Shown: piece by piece, positions 44,274 through 55,312 of the stretch
Layout of the letters: each line of letters starts with the position of its first letter
Position numbering within the stretch: the stretch's first letter is position 1
DNA from: Artocarpus heterophyllus
Taxonomy: Eukaryota; Streptophyta; Magnoliopsida; Rosales; Moraceae
Reading direction: 5' to 3'
DNA: 64,000 bases
Assembly: GCA_025403435.1 (NCBI GenBank)
Contig: CM046349.1
Coordinates: 23,745,854 to 23,809,853 of the forward strand
Notes under the pieces: generated by a model
The model's database searches: none
What the model saw: the letters and a program-made list of their open reading frames with translations, nothing else
What the model was told of the DNA's origin: nothing
Made by a program: the position numbers and the translations under genes

Positions 44274-45095
44274 TCAAAATGCCTTTATGGGTCTACCCAA
44301 TTGCTTTTCTACTTTAGCCCGAAACTCCTTGAACTTGTCAAAAGTTTCGCTTTTGTGGTGCATTAGGTACACATACCCATATCTTGAGTAATTATCAATA
44401 AAAGTGATGAAGTACTCATACCCTCCTTGTGCCCGGATGTTCATCGGTCCGCAAACATCACTATGCACAAGTTCTAGAACCCCTCCGGCCCTATTGCCTT
44501 TAGACCCAAACGATCTTTTGGTCATTTTACCCTCCAAACAAGATTCACATTGAGGTATAGATTCCACCTTTAAGTGACTTAAAGGTCCATCCCTTACCAA
44601 CCTTTGAATCCTATTCAGGTTAATATGACCAAGGCGCAAATGCCAAAGATAAGTCTTATTAGAGTGAGAAGTTTTAAGTCTTTTAGAGTTATTATCATTC
44701 ATCTCAGCATTAAGTAATAAGTCCATCTTAGGTTTGATAAAATATAGATTATTTTGCATCCAACCAAAACAAATAAAAGATTTATTTTTACGAATCACCA
44801 CTTTATTATTAAAAGAAACCAAGTAGGAGTTTTTAAATAAACAAGCTACAGAAATTAAATTCCTTTTAAATTTAGGAACATAAAAACAGTCTTGCAAAAA
44901 TAAATTCCTATAATTATCAAAATAAAGATGGACGTCTCCCACTGCTTCAGCTGAGACCAAGGATCCATCACCCATCCAAAGCGTGAAGTCCTCATGCAGT
45001 AAACTTCTCGTTTCTTTGAACCCCTTTAGAGAAACACAAACATGATTAATTGCACCAGAATCTATGACCCAAATGTCACTGGATTCCTCAACCAA
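44274..45095 (-). pseudogene. Element E protease, pre-integrase and integrase start
   Basis: The longest Copia-1 ORF, 273 codons. Protease active site WVIDSGAINHVCVSL (intact DSGA), LWMGDGSLVSAEAVGD, FYVPKFKRNLISVACLF. The pre-integrase zinc motif is complete: H..H in LWHLRLGHINLNRI and C..C in CESCLEGK. The integrase core starts with LVHSDVCGPMNI and YFITFIDNYSRYGYVY. It stops at TGA 44271-44273 (after GRPIKAF), probably from CGA. Alternate starts are uncertain because the true frame comes from gag. Confidence 0.92.
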
Positions 45096-45943
45096 ACAAG
45101 TTTCTAAATATAGAAGATCACACCTACCTCCTTTGGAAAGGAAGTCCTCGCAATGCTTCTTGATATGCCTGACCTTCCCATAGAAGACTTAAGCTTCTTT
45201 GGGTTCTTCTTCTTCTTCTTCTTACTCTTGGTAGTAGCAGGAACAGAAGACTTTCCGTTCTTGGCCCGTTGCTTCTTTCCATTGTCAGAGTTAGGATTGG
45301 AACCAGAAGTAGCTACCTTGTTGGCCTCACCACCCGCAAAAGACTCCCTGATCAGCACTTCGAACTCCTGTAATTGTTTCATCAATTCTGTCAAGGTCAA
45401 ATCCTGTCTATTGCTTAAATTAAAAGTACCTTTAAACGGAATAAATTCCTTTGATAGAGTCTCAAAGACCATAGTCATCTAAGTTTCAGCATCGATGTCG
45501 GCTCCATTGGTTTGAGCCTCAACGAGGTAACCCATGACCAACATCATATGCTCCTTTACAGATGTCCCCGGCCTCTGTCTATAGTTTAGAAGTTTTTGAA
45601 GTGTCCCTTGCCGCTTTGTTATGGCCTAGCCTCCAAACATATCCTCAAGATTATCCAAGATCTACTTTGTAGTCTCATAATCCTGATGTTGAGCCTGCAG
45701 CACATTATTCTTACTAGCCATAACATAGCAGCAGGCCTGATCATTAGCATCTTTCCAGCGATTATATGCTTGGAATTGCTCATTAGTTGAGTCTCCCGTA
45801 GACTTGGGAGGACAAGGGGTTGTCAGTACATATTTCAGTTTCTCAAAGGACAGGATGATATCCAGGTTCCGTTTTCAATCATTATAATTCCCACCAATTA
45901 ATAGGTTTTTGTCAAGTATCGATGATAAAGTGTTTTTAGACAT
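45096..45943 (-). pseudogene. Element E gag
   Basis: ATG at 45943 (MSKNTLSSILDKN). Blocks LNIILS-type start, VMASKNNVLQAQHQDYE, LDNLEDMFGG, VKEHMMLVMGYLVEAQTNG, then open 45104-45478: TMVFETLSKEFIPFKGTF, LTELMKQLQEFEVL, KKKKKKNPKKLK. A frameshift destroys the zinc knuckle at about 45185. Stops near 45480 and 45626. It packages element RNA in living relatives. Confidence 0.88.
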
Positions 45944-47486
45944 TTTTAATATACAATAAAGAATCATATACCAAAATAAGCAAACATTTAATAATAATTT
46001 AGTAAGATAACACAATCAGGTAAAAAAATACAAATGTGTTTATGTGTCAAAACCTTGAAAATATCACAACCTTACAACGATAATTCCCAACTCAGAATTC
46101 AACAAGCTCCTAGGGGAGTCATGCCAAATTCAATCAGGAACACGGATCCCCTCCTGATTAATATATGCCATCCATGACCCGTATGATCCAGCATATATTA
46201 ATAATCGTTTCTTTGGCCAATAATTTTATTAACAGAGCTCCTATGGGAGGTTAATAATAAAATTAACGTGAGTATATAACCATCATTTTAATATTTTATC
46301 TGTGATTTATAATCACCACCTAGGGGTGTGCAACCATAAATTATGCTAAAATACCTTATCTTCTCAGAGATCCAATCTGGTACATGATAGAAATCCCTTC
46401 CTAGGGGTCGGGACCACCATGTTCTGCCTATGGACCAATGATGGAGGCCTTAGGTTCTCTCTTCGAAAACCTTCTCCCACTCAATCTTTTGAAATCAAGG
46501 TTTTATTTTAAGGATATGCATGAACAATTTTCATATGTGCGGCACTCCCTATTCTATACGGCATGTTATCAATATACATGGCAAATCATATTATAATGCA
46601 GGCAAGCAAAGCAATCAAGCAAAGCTACAAGCAAAATAATAAATAACCGTAATATTATGGCTCCACCCTAGAGAATAGAAAACTAAGATTACAAGAGAAT
46701 AATCGAGACATATTATCGATTCTTCATCGTTGAATCCTTAAGCTATATCCTTCTTCATGTAATTCCCATCTTCAAGTCTTCAATCCCATATGAATTGAAT
46801 ACTTCATATTTCCGGTCATATCCAAATTTAATGTTTCTTAGAATTGTCCCAAAAATAAAATTAAAACTGCATCTGAAAAACTGTACCTTTTTTGAAAATT
46901 TTCTAACTCTTGGTCGGTAGGCTGATCTGGGTGATTGGCCTGCTACTTGAGCCTCTTGATTTCTACCCCACTAATGGTCTGTCGAACCACAAGTTCGGCC
47001 TGTCGATCTGTGACCATCGGCCTACCGAATTTTGAGGTTCGACATACCGACCGAGCAGAAATCTCCATTTCAAAAAATACAATTTTTAATGCAATTCATC
47101 AATTTTATATTCAACAATTCAAAAACATAAAATTAGAGACTCAGGAAATATCTAGGAGCGCCTATCATCAATCTTCTATATCCGTCTTCTCCAAATAATT
47201 ATTTAATTACAAAATTCTTACAAATTTAAAATTAAATAACAATTCCTAGACGGAGATGATAGTCCGCCATCTAATTACATGAAAAACCTAAATACACATT
47301 CTAACCTCTAAGGAACCATAAACGGTATTAATTAATTAATAATTAATTAAATAAAAATTTAATTAACGATAATTAATTAATAAACATTCACCACATAATT
47401 TATAAATTCAAGCATAGGAGAGATTAAGATTACAAAATTTATACACATTACATGATCACAAACTCATAAATTTATGTAAAAACCAA
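45944..47486 (-). other. Element E leader with dyad array
   Basis: Non-coding leader. The GC dyad array at 46912-47062 is shorter than in A or D, as part appears deleted near 46947. ATTAATTAAT palindromes at 47329-47387. The ORF at 46935-47198 is made of the dyad array. Confidence 0.8.
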
Positions 47487-47498
47487 GCTCTGATACCA
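47487..47498 (-). other. Primer binding site of element E
   Basis: Minus strand TGGTATCAGAGC, two bases inside the 5' LTR end. Confidence 0.9.
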
Positions 47499-47500
47499 AT

Positions 47501-49557
47501 TGTTGGAAAAAATAGTGCACAGCAGAATTTTAAAAATTTTACATCAGTGTATTTTTCAAAACACAAGTTTGACATGCTATATGCATAAATTAACCAGATC
47601 TTACTAACATTTATGTGTCGAAGAACCCTCGCAAAACGTGAAGAGAAGTAACGTTCCAGAAGAGCCTCAACCAATTGGTCTTCTATGCTATTCTCTTTCT
47701 ACGACCGGAGTGAGTGTGGGCTCACACGTACAGCTCTTCCACCAAGTGACTCTCCTTCCAACCAATCGAGAGAACCCAAAGCAAGTGTTCGTGATTTGTG
47801 AACAAAAGCTTTTAGGGAGTTTTCAGATTCTCACTAGCAGAGTATCACTCTTAATCTCTCAATTGATCTTTCTTAGTAACTCTTAAGACTTACTCCCTTT
47901 ATATAGAGATTGGTCCTGGGCTCAGTCCTTATCTTATTAGGTCTCAAAAACGCGAAATAGAATCAAGTTTGGATCAATATCTGATAAGATCTGCGTGGAA
48001 ATACGTGATCTTATCCTTCACTGATCGGTAGGCTGAACCACCTGATCGGCAGGCCGAACCACCTAATCGGCAGGCCAAACAGGTCCCAACGCAGGCCGAA
48101 CATGTCCATCGGTAGGCCGAACTACCGAATAAAAATCTCGCGAATCTTTTATTTTTCACCCGATATTCTATACGTTAAAGTCTCAATTTTAATTCAAATA
48201 ACCCAATAGAGAAGTTATCTGATCAAAACAACTTTATCTAGATAATCTCTAAGAAAATAAATGAATTCTCAATAATTCTACAAGTTTATCTTGATCTAAT
48301 TTATCTAAAATTAAATCAACCGATAAACAAACAATAATTATCCGATCCTTATAATTCAACAAGTTTATCTTGAATTAATTTTTATCACAAAATTAATTCA
48401 ACCGATAAACAGACATGAATTATTTGATTCTTTCAAATTTCAACATATCTAATAAATCTGACATAAGTTACTAATTGTTAGAAAAGCACGCCGTGTCGTT
48501 ACAGGATATTGTGAGCTAGCAAAGGGGACCAAATGGACCTATATAGTTCAAGCTCCCGATAATTATGAAACCCAATATCCCAGATATATATTTCATAATT
48601 ATCAACTCCAACGCTACTCCACTAAAAGCTTGGAGCTGCACTCTCGAACTACATAGAATTACGAAGCTCGTATAGCTAAGCCTCCCTGACATATCATAGT
48701 GTATCGTATCCCCATATGATAATCCATAATCGGCTTAAGGACTAGTTCTGTCTTACCTTCTCGATTATTTTTATCTTATGTTCCATTATCTCACCATCAA
48801 AAAACTTACCATCCAAAGACAGTATACCACTCGGTTACACCTATGTATCCAAATGGTTGAGCGCTCCAGTTTTCCAATTACAGGATAATGCATATATGAG
48901 GATATTATTACTCCTAAAGAGAAGCTCTGGATTCCATATCTATGAATAACAGGTCTATGCTATCAAGAGTCTAGCCTCCAACGTACCGGCATGCATATCA
49001 CTATTAAGATGTAGGTGTCACCCTTTGGTACATCAAAAGACACAAGCCAAGACAACAAGCCCTCTATTCGTCTCAGGATTAAGATACAACACAAATGATT
49101 GTCTAAAATGAATCAATTTGCCGAGATAGAATTATTAATCCAAATCAATTCACTTTATGTCCCGATCTAACACATCGTTACCTATGACAACGTGTCAATG
49201 TTTCTATTCATGGAGTCCACCTCTGATGACCAAGACAAACCATCTCCCAAAAGGGATATAGACAACATAACAATCTTTGCATGAATAAAGCGTCCAACTT
49301 TATTCCCTCGATTACGGATCTTATGATTTAGACCATCACCTTAAGAATCCTGTTTTTCGCATAATCCGCCCATCATATGCCCAATTCTTAAGGTTTAGAC
49401 CGACACTTTCAGACTATTATTTGCTTAACATACATTCAACAAATATGAACATAAACAGGACAAGATTTGGTATATAAATAATGAATAAATTCTTTATTGA
49501 TAAAAATGTCTCCCAAAACTTATTACATTTTTACTCCTTAGGGTTACATATCTAACA
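47501..49557 (-). repeat. Element E 5' LTR
   Basis: 2057 bp, TGTTGGAAAAAATAGTGC to CATATCTAACA on the plus strand. Five GC dyads at 48023-48122 spaced 20-23 bp. It pairs with 39993-41975. Confidence 0.92.
47897..47905 (-). promoter_or_regulatory. TATA box of element E 5' LTR
   Basis: Minus strand TATATAAAG, about 390 bp before the LTR end, at the same relative place as in A, D and F. It would direct transcription of the element. Confidence 0.6.
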
Positions 49558-49562
49558 TCAAC
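49558..49562. repeat. Target site duplication of element E, right (TCAAC)
   Basis: Identical to 39988-39992; leader of element D continues from here. Confidence 0.93.
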
Positions 49563-49989
49563 AATTCAAAAACATAAAACTAGAGACTAAGGAAATACCT
49601 GGGAGCGCCATCATCTATCTTCTAGATCCGTGTTCTCCAAATGATTATTTAATTCTAAAATTTTTACAAAATTTAAAATTAAATAATAATTCCTAGACAA
49701 AGATGATAGTCCGCTATCTAATTACATGAAAAAATGTAGATACACATTATAACCTTTAAGGAACCATAACCGGCATAAATTAATTAATTAATTAATAATT
49801 AAATAATGATTTAATCAATCATAATTAATTAATAAACATTCACCATATAATCTATGATAACATATAAATATATAGAAACCATAGAGTGCCAATACTCTAA
49901 AAATTAAATTCAAGCATGGGAGAGATCAAGATCACATAATTTATACATGTAGCATGATCACAAACTCATAAATTTACGTAAAAACCATG
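49563..49989 (-). other. Element D leader, primer-site side
   Basis: Continuation of the D leader, non-coding, with ATTAATTAATTAATTAAT at about 49783-49800 and the same 3' section as leaders A, E and F. Confidence 0.82.
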
Positions 49990-50001
49990 GCTCTGATACC
50001 A
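49990..50001 (-). other. Primer binding site of element D
   Basis: Minus strand TGGTATCAGAGC followed by CATGG, as in element A. Confidence 0.9.
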
Positions 50002-50003
50002 AT

Positions 50004-52016
50004 TGTTGGAAAAATAGTACGCAGTAGAATTTTAAAATTTTTGTATCAGAGTATTTTCTAAAACATAAGTTTGACATGCTATATGCATAAATTAACTAGA
50101 TCTTACTAACCTTCCAAACACCGAAAAGCTTTCTCAATCAGTGTAGAGAAGTAACATTCCAAAAGGACATCAACCGATTGGCCGTCTTTGCTATTCTCTA
50201 TCCACGATCGCAGTGAGTGTGGGCTCACACGTACAGCTCTTTCACCAGGTGACACTTTTTTTAACCAATTGAGAGAACCCAAAGTTAGTGTTTGTGATTT
50301 GTAAACAAGAATTCTTAGGGAGTTTCAGAATCTCACTATCAGAGTTTCACTCTTAATCTCTCAATTGATCTAAATAATAATAAGATTCACTCCTTTTTTA
50401 TATAGGTTGGGTCCAGGAGTCAGTCTTTATCAAATAATGCCTCAAAATTCAAATCAGAATTAAATTCGGATCAATATATGATGAAATCTGTGTGAAAATG
50501 AGTGATTTTTTGTAACACGTGATTGGCATGCTGATCTTTCTAACTGGCATGCCAAACTTGCCCCATCGGCAGGTCGAACCTGAGGATCGACATGCTGAAC
50601 TGTCGATAAAAAATCCCAGCGAATCTTTTATTTCCACTTGAGATTCTATAGGATAAATTCTCAGACTCAATACATAAGTTATCTAATTAAAATAACTTTA
50701 TCTATATAATCTTTGGGAAAATAAATGAATTCCTGATAATTCAACAACTTTATCTTGAATTAATTTAAAATTAATCCAACCGATAAATAGACATGAATTA
50801 TCTGATCCTGATAATTCAACAAGTTTATCTTGAATTAATTTTGTCACAAAATTAATTCAACCGATAAACAGACGTGAATTATTTGATTCTTTCAAATTTT
50901 AAGCAATCTGATAAATCTGACATAAGTCACCAATTATTGGAAAAACATTTCGTATCGTTGCAGGATTTTGTGAGCTAGCAAAGGGGGCCAAATGGACCTA
51001 TATAGTTCAAGCTCTTGATAATTATGAAACTCAATATCTTAGATACACATTTCATAATTATCAACTCCAACGCTACTCCACTAAAAGCTTGGAGCTACAC
51101 TCTCGAACTATATAGAATTACGAAGCCCGTATAGCTAAGTCTCCATGATATATCATAGTGTATCATATCCCCATAGGATTATCTATAACCGGCTTAAGGA
51201 CAAGTTCTGTCTTACCTTTCTGATTATTTTTATCTTACATTCCATTATCTCACCATTAAAAAACTTACAATCCAAAGATGATATATCATTCGGTTACACC
51301 TATGTATCCAAATGGTTGAGCGCTCTAGTTTTTTAATTACAGGATAACGCATATAAGAGATTTTACAACTCCTAAAGAGGAGCTATGGATTCCATATCTA
51401 TGAATAACAGGTCTATGCTATCAAGAGTCATGCCCCCAATGTACCAGCATGCATACTATAATTAAAATGTGGGTGTCACCCTTTAGTATATCAAAAGACA
51501 TAAGTCAAGACAACGGGCCCACTATTTATTTTAAGATTAAGATACAATACAAATGATTGTTTAAAGTGAATCGATTTGCTGAGACAGAATTATTAATCCA
51601 AATGAATTCACTTTATGTCCCGATCCAACACATCGTCACCTATGACAATGTGCCAATGTTTCTATTCATGAAGTCCACCTCCGATGGCCAAGATAGACCA
51701 TCTCCCAATAGGGATATAGACAACATAACAATCTTTATATGAATAAAGCACCTAACTTTATTCCTTCGATAGTGGATCTTAAGATTTAACCATCACCTTA
51801 AGAATCATGTCTTCTGCATAATCTATCCATCATATGCCCAATTTTTAAAGGTTTAGATTGACTGTCTTAGACTATTGTTGGCTTAACATACATTTAACAA
51901 ATATAAACACAAAGAGGATAAGATTCGGTATATAAATAATAAATAAATTCTTTATTGATAAAAATGTCTCCAAAAACATATTACATTTTTTCTCCTTAGG
52001 GCATATATGTCTAACA
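50004..52016 (-). repeat. Element D 5' LTR
   Basis: 2013 bp, TGTTGGAAAAATAGTACG to CATATATGTCTAACA. Pairs with 32739-34772. GC dyads at 50521-50610 and two 80-bp units at about 50733-50880. Confidence 0.9.
50395..50404 (-). promoter_or_regulatory. TATA box of element D 5' LTR
   Basis: Minus strand TATATAAAAA at the position conserved in the family. Confidence 0.55.
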
Positions 52017-52021
52017 ACTTC
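52017..52021. repeat. Target duplication of element D, right (ACTTC)
   Basis: Counterpart of ACTTA at 32734-32738. Confidence 0.7.
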
Positions 52022-53217
52022 TTCTCCTAATCTTAGGTCTACGTCTTTCACTGGGGATCCTCTTTGCACCATTCTCATCTTCATCCTTCGAGGGTTGGCA
52101 TAAGTATGAATAATGTTAGAGTAGGTTAGCCTAGACTCGTACTGGTTTTCTCTCATCTTGCCCACCCCCTCGGGAATGGGAAACTTCACTTTTTGGTGAT
52201 AGATGGAGGTTATGGCTTTCTAGGCCCTCAATGTCGACCTCTCTATCATTGCATTATATCGATCTCTGCCTTTTATTACTAAGAAGTTAGACATGATTGT
52301 TGTCGTTCTTGGCTTTTCTCCCACTATGAATGGTAGTGTAATTGTCCCTTTGGGTATTATACTATCCCAATAAACACATACAATGGCTAATAATTTGACG
52401 TTGTCTGGTTTAAGGAAATCCCCATCTTATTTAGGAAGTCTGTGTAGATAATGTTAACAAAACTACCACTGTCCACTAAAATCTGACACACAGAATAATT
52501 CCCAATCATGATCTCAACCACTAAGGTGTCATTCTAAGGAAAATGGACCCCGTGGGCATCCACCTCTAAAAAGATTATTTTTGTTTCTTCATACCTCAAC
52601 ACCTTAAGAGGCTTGCTCGTCAATACGTTCCAACACCTGTTCTTTGAGCTCTCTCTCGTTTCTCTAGTGTAGTGCTTCTAAGACCTTCAAGAATTGCCAC
52701 CAGGGTATGGCCCCCCCAAAGATGGTACGAATCACCCCTACAAGTGTGTTATCCGCATTTGGTCATCGGTATATTTTATGTCATGGTCCTATCATTTCTT
52801 CTGCTTTTATCAGCCTTGTATTCTTCCAATTGTCCTTTCCTTATCAGCCTTTTTATCTCATCCTTTAGGCTAAAACACTCGCTCGCGTAATGCCTCACAT
52901 CACCATGAAACTTATAATTCTTAGCCATATTGTGCTTGTTTGGGCTCGACCTCATTAGGGGAGGACACTAGTGATAAGGCTGGTCAAAAATTCCATGGTA
53001 GATCTATTCACGCAATGAGGCCGTGGTAGTTGCTATACCTTTGCTAAAGCTAACCTCTACTACCTTACTGTTTCTGTGGCTTGGCATTATCTGTGATAAC
53101 TCGATTTGAAGGAATTTATATTGGGTCATAGACTGGTAACCTTGATCCATTGTGCCCCTAAGGGTTGCCACTTCTCCTACATCCATTGCTTGGTGATTGA
53201 GTGTAATGACTACAGCT
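52017..53217 (-). pseudogene. Tat protease and gag C-terminal region
   Basis: Minus-strand Tat coding DNA between elements D and F. A degenerate gag zinc region reads YKFHGDVRHYASECFSLKDE with IKRLIRKGQLEEY (about 52790-52930). Protease follows: MIGNYSVCQILVDSGSFVN (about 52470-52510, intact DSG), TTTIMSNFLVIKGRDRYN, KAITSIYHQKVKFP and ENQYESRL. At the end RRMKMRMVQRG leads to the linker that resumes at 32733. Broken by several stops. Opposite-strand ORF 52672-52890 is a shadow. Confidence 0.87.
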
Positions 53218-53631
53218 TTTCATAACCAGCATCATATGCTCCTTCATAAGAGTCCCCAGTCTTTGTTTGTAGTTTAGAAGTTTTTGAAGTGCCCCTTATC
53301 GTTTTGTTAGGGCCTAGCCTCCAAACATGTCTTCAAGATTATCCAAGATTTGCTTTGTGGTCATATAATCTTTATGTTGAGCCTACAGCATGCTATTCAT
53401 GCTGGCCACAACATAACAGCGGGCCTAATCGTTAGTATCTTTCCAGTGATCATATGCTTAGATTTGCTTGTTATTGGAATCTTTCGTAGGCTCGAGAGGA
53501 CACAGAGTTGTCAGTACAAATTTTAGTTTATCAAAAGATAGGACGATATTCAGGTTCCGTTTCTAATCATTAAAATTCTCACCGGTTAATTAGTTTTTAT
53601 CGACTATTGAAGATAAAGCATTTTTAGACAT
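53218..53631 (-). pseudogene. Element F gag, N-terminal fragment
   Basis: ATG at 53631. Text parallels gag of E: ILDNLEDMFGG-type sequence near 53325-53345 and the MMLV block near 53225. It contains stops and ends at the deletion junction. Confidence 0.8.
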
Positions 53632-55299
53632 GTATAATAAAGAATCATACACCAAACATAAGCAAACATACCATAATAATTTAGTAAGATAACACGATCA
53701 ACTAAAAATACAAGTGTATTTATGTGTCAAAACCTTGAAAATATCACAACCTTACAGTGATAATTCCCAACTCAGAATTCAACAAGCCACCTTGGGGAGA
53801 CTTGCCAAACTCAATTAGGAACAAAGATCCTTTCTTGATTAATATATGCCATCCAGGACCTGTATGATCCAGCATATATTAGTAATCGTTTCTTTAGCTT
53901 TTAATTTTATTAACAGAGCTCTTAGGAGAGGCTAATAATAAAATTATCATGAGTGTATAACCATCGTTTCAATATTTTATCCATGATATATAATCACCAT
54001 CTAGGGGTGTGCAATGATAAATCATACTAAAATACCTTATCCTCTCAGAGATTCAACCCAATACATGATGAAGTCCCTTTCTAGGGGTTGGAACCACCAT
54101 GTGCTACCTATGGACCAATGATGGAGCCGTAGGTCCTCTCTTCGAAAACCTTCTCCCACTTAATCTTTTGAAATCAAGCTTTTATTTTAAAAAACATGCA
54201 TGAATAATTTTTAATGAGCGACACTCCCTATTCTATATGACATGTTATCAACATACATGGCAAATCATATTATAATGCAGACAAGCAAAGCAATCGTGTA
54301 AAGCCATAAGCAAAATAATAATAGCCGCAATATTATGGTTCCACCCTATAGAAGAGAAATTAAAGATTACAAAAGATTAATCAAAACATATTATCGATTC
54401 TTCGTCCTTGAATCTTCAAATCGTATCCTTCTTCATGTATTATCCACATTCAAGTCTTCAATCCCGCATAGATCGAATACTTCATATTTTTGGACATATA
54501 CAAATTTAATGTTTCTCAGAATTGTCCTAAAAATAAAATCAAAACTACACCAAAAGATGCACCTTTTTTGAAAAAACACATCTCTCTGTCAGCATGCCGA
54601 TCTGTATAATCGGCCTGCCAAACATGACCCTTTAGCTTGCCAAACCTCACAGTTCAGCCTGTCGGTCATGATAGATCGGCCTGTCGAACCTAAAAGTTTA
54701 GCCTGCTTCTAAAACCGTTAGAATTTTGCCCCACAGACAGCTTGCCGAACCTCGTAGTTTGGCATGCAGATTTGCAACCATCAGCCTTCCGAACATGAGG
54801 GTTCGACCTACCAACCGAGCAGAAATCATATTTTTCAAAAATATTTTATGCAGTTTTTCAATCTTATTTTCAACAATTCAAAAACATAAAATTAGAGACT
54901 CAGAAAATACCTGTGAAACATTATCATCCATCTTATAGATTCGTCTTCTCCGAATGATTATTTAATTACAAAATTCTTACAAATTTAAAATTAAATAACA
55001 ATTCGTAGGGGGGGATGATAGACTGCCATATAATTACGTGAAAAACCTAGATACATATTCTAACCTCTAAGGAACCATATCCAGCATAAATTAATTAATT
55101 AATAAATAATTAAATAAAAATTTAATCAACCATAATTAATTAATAAACATTCATTATATAATTCCAGGACAACATAAATATATAGAAACCCTAGAGTACC
55201 GACTCTCGCAAAAATGAAATTCAAGCACATGAGAGATCAAGATCACATAATTTATTCATAAAGCATGATCACAAACTCATAAATTTATGTAAAAACCTA
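53632..55299 (-). other. Element F leader with dyad array
   Basis: Non-coding, alignable with leaders D and E. GC dyads at 54590-54825 (for example ATCGGCCTGCCAAACATGAC) and ATTAATTAATTAAT at about 55089-55102. ORFs at 54335-54571 and 54726-54938 are not genes. Confidence 0.8.
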
Positions 55300-55310
55300 G
55301 CTCAATACCA
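55300..55310 (-). other. Primer binding site of element F (decayed)
   Basis: Minus strand TGGTATTGAGC, the tRNA-iMet type site with one base lost and one changed. Confidence 0.75.
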
Positions 55311-55312
55311 AT

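Larger units (their letters stand above)
39993..49557 (-). mobile_element. Copia-1 element E, complete structure
   Basis: 9565 bp with perfect TCAAC duplications: 5' LTR 47501-49557, primer site 47487-47498, leader, gag from 45943, protease and integrase 43554-45095, RT 42560-43550, RNase H 41990-42529, purine tract 41976-41986, 3' LTR 39993-41975. The best reference for the family in this window. The protease DSGA, RT YVDD and most RNase H residues are intact; stops and frameshifts still break gag-pol. Confidence 0.93.
32739..52016 (-). mobile_element. Copia-1 element D, interrupted by element E
   Basis: Minus-strand copia element: 5' LTR 50004-52016, primer site 49990-50001, leader 49558-49989 plus 38741-39992, gag to 37818, protease and integrase 36400-37817, RT 35500-36400, RNase H 34787-35482, 3' LTR 32739-34772. 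Its leader is split by element E of the same family and orientation. The start codon of gag is lost (ATG to ATT, 38738-38740), RT YVDD reads YVND, and protease DSGA reads DYSA. Confidence 0.9.

Noticed and set aside
46935..47198. 87-codon ORF in the leader of element E (and similar ones at 54726-54938)
   Set aside because: They are translations of the GC dyad array; frames and residues are not kept between copies.
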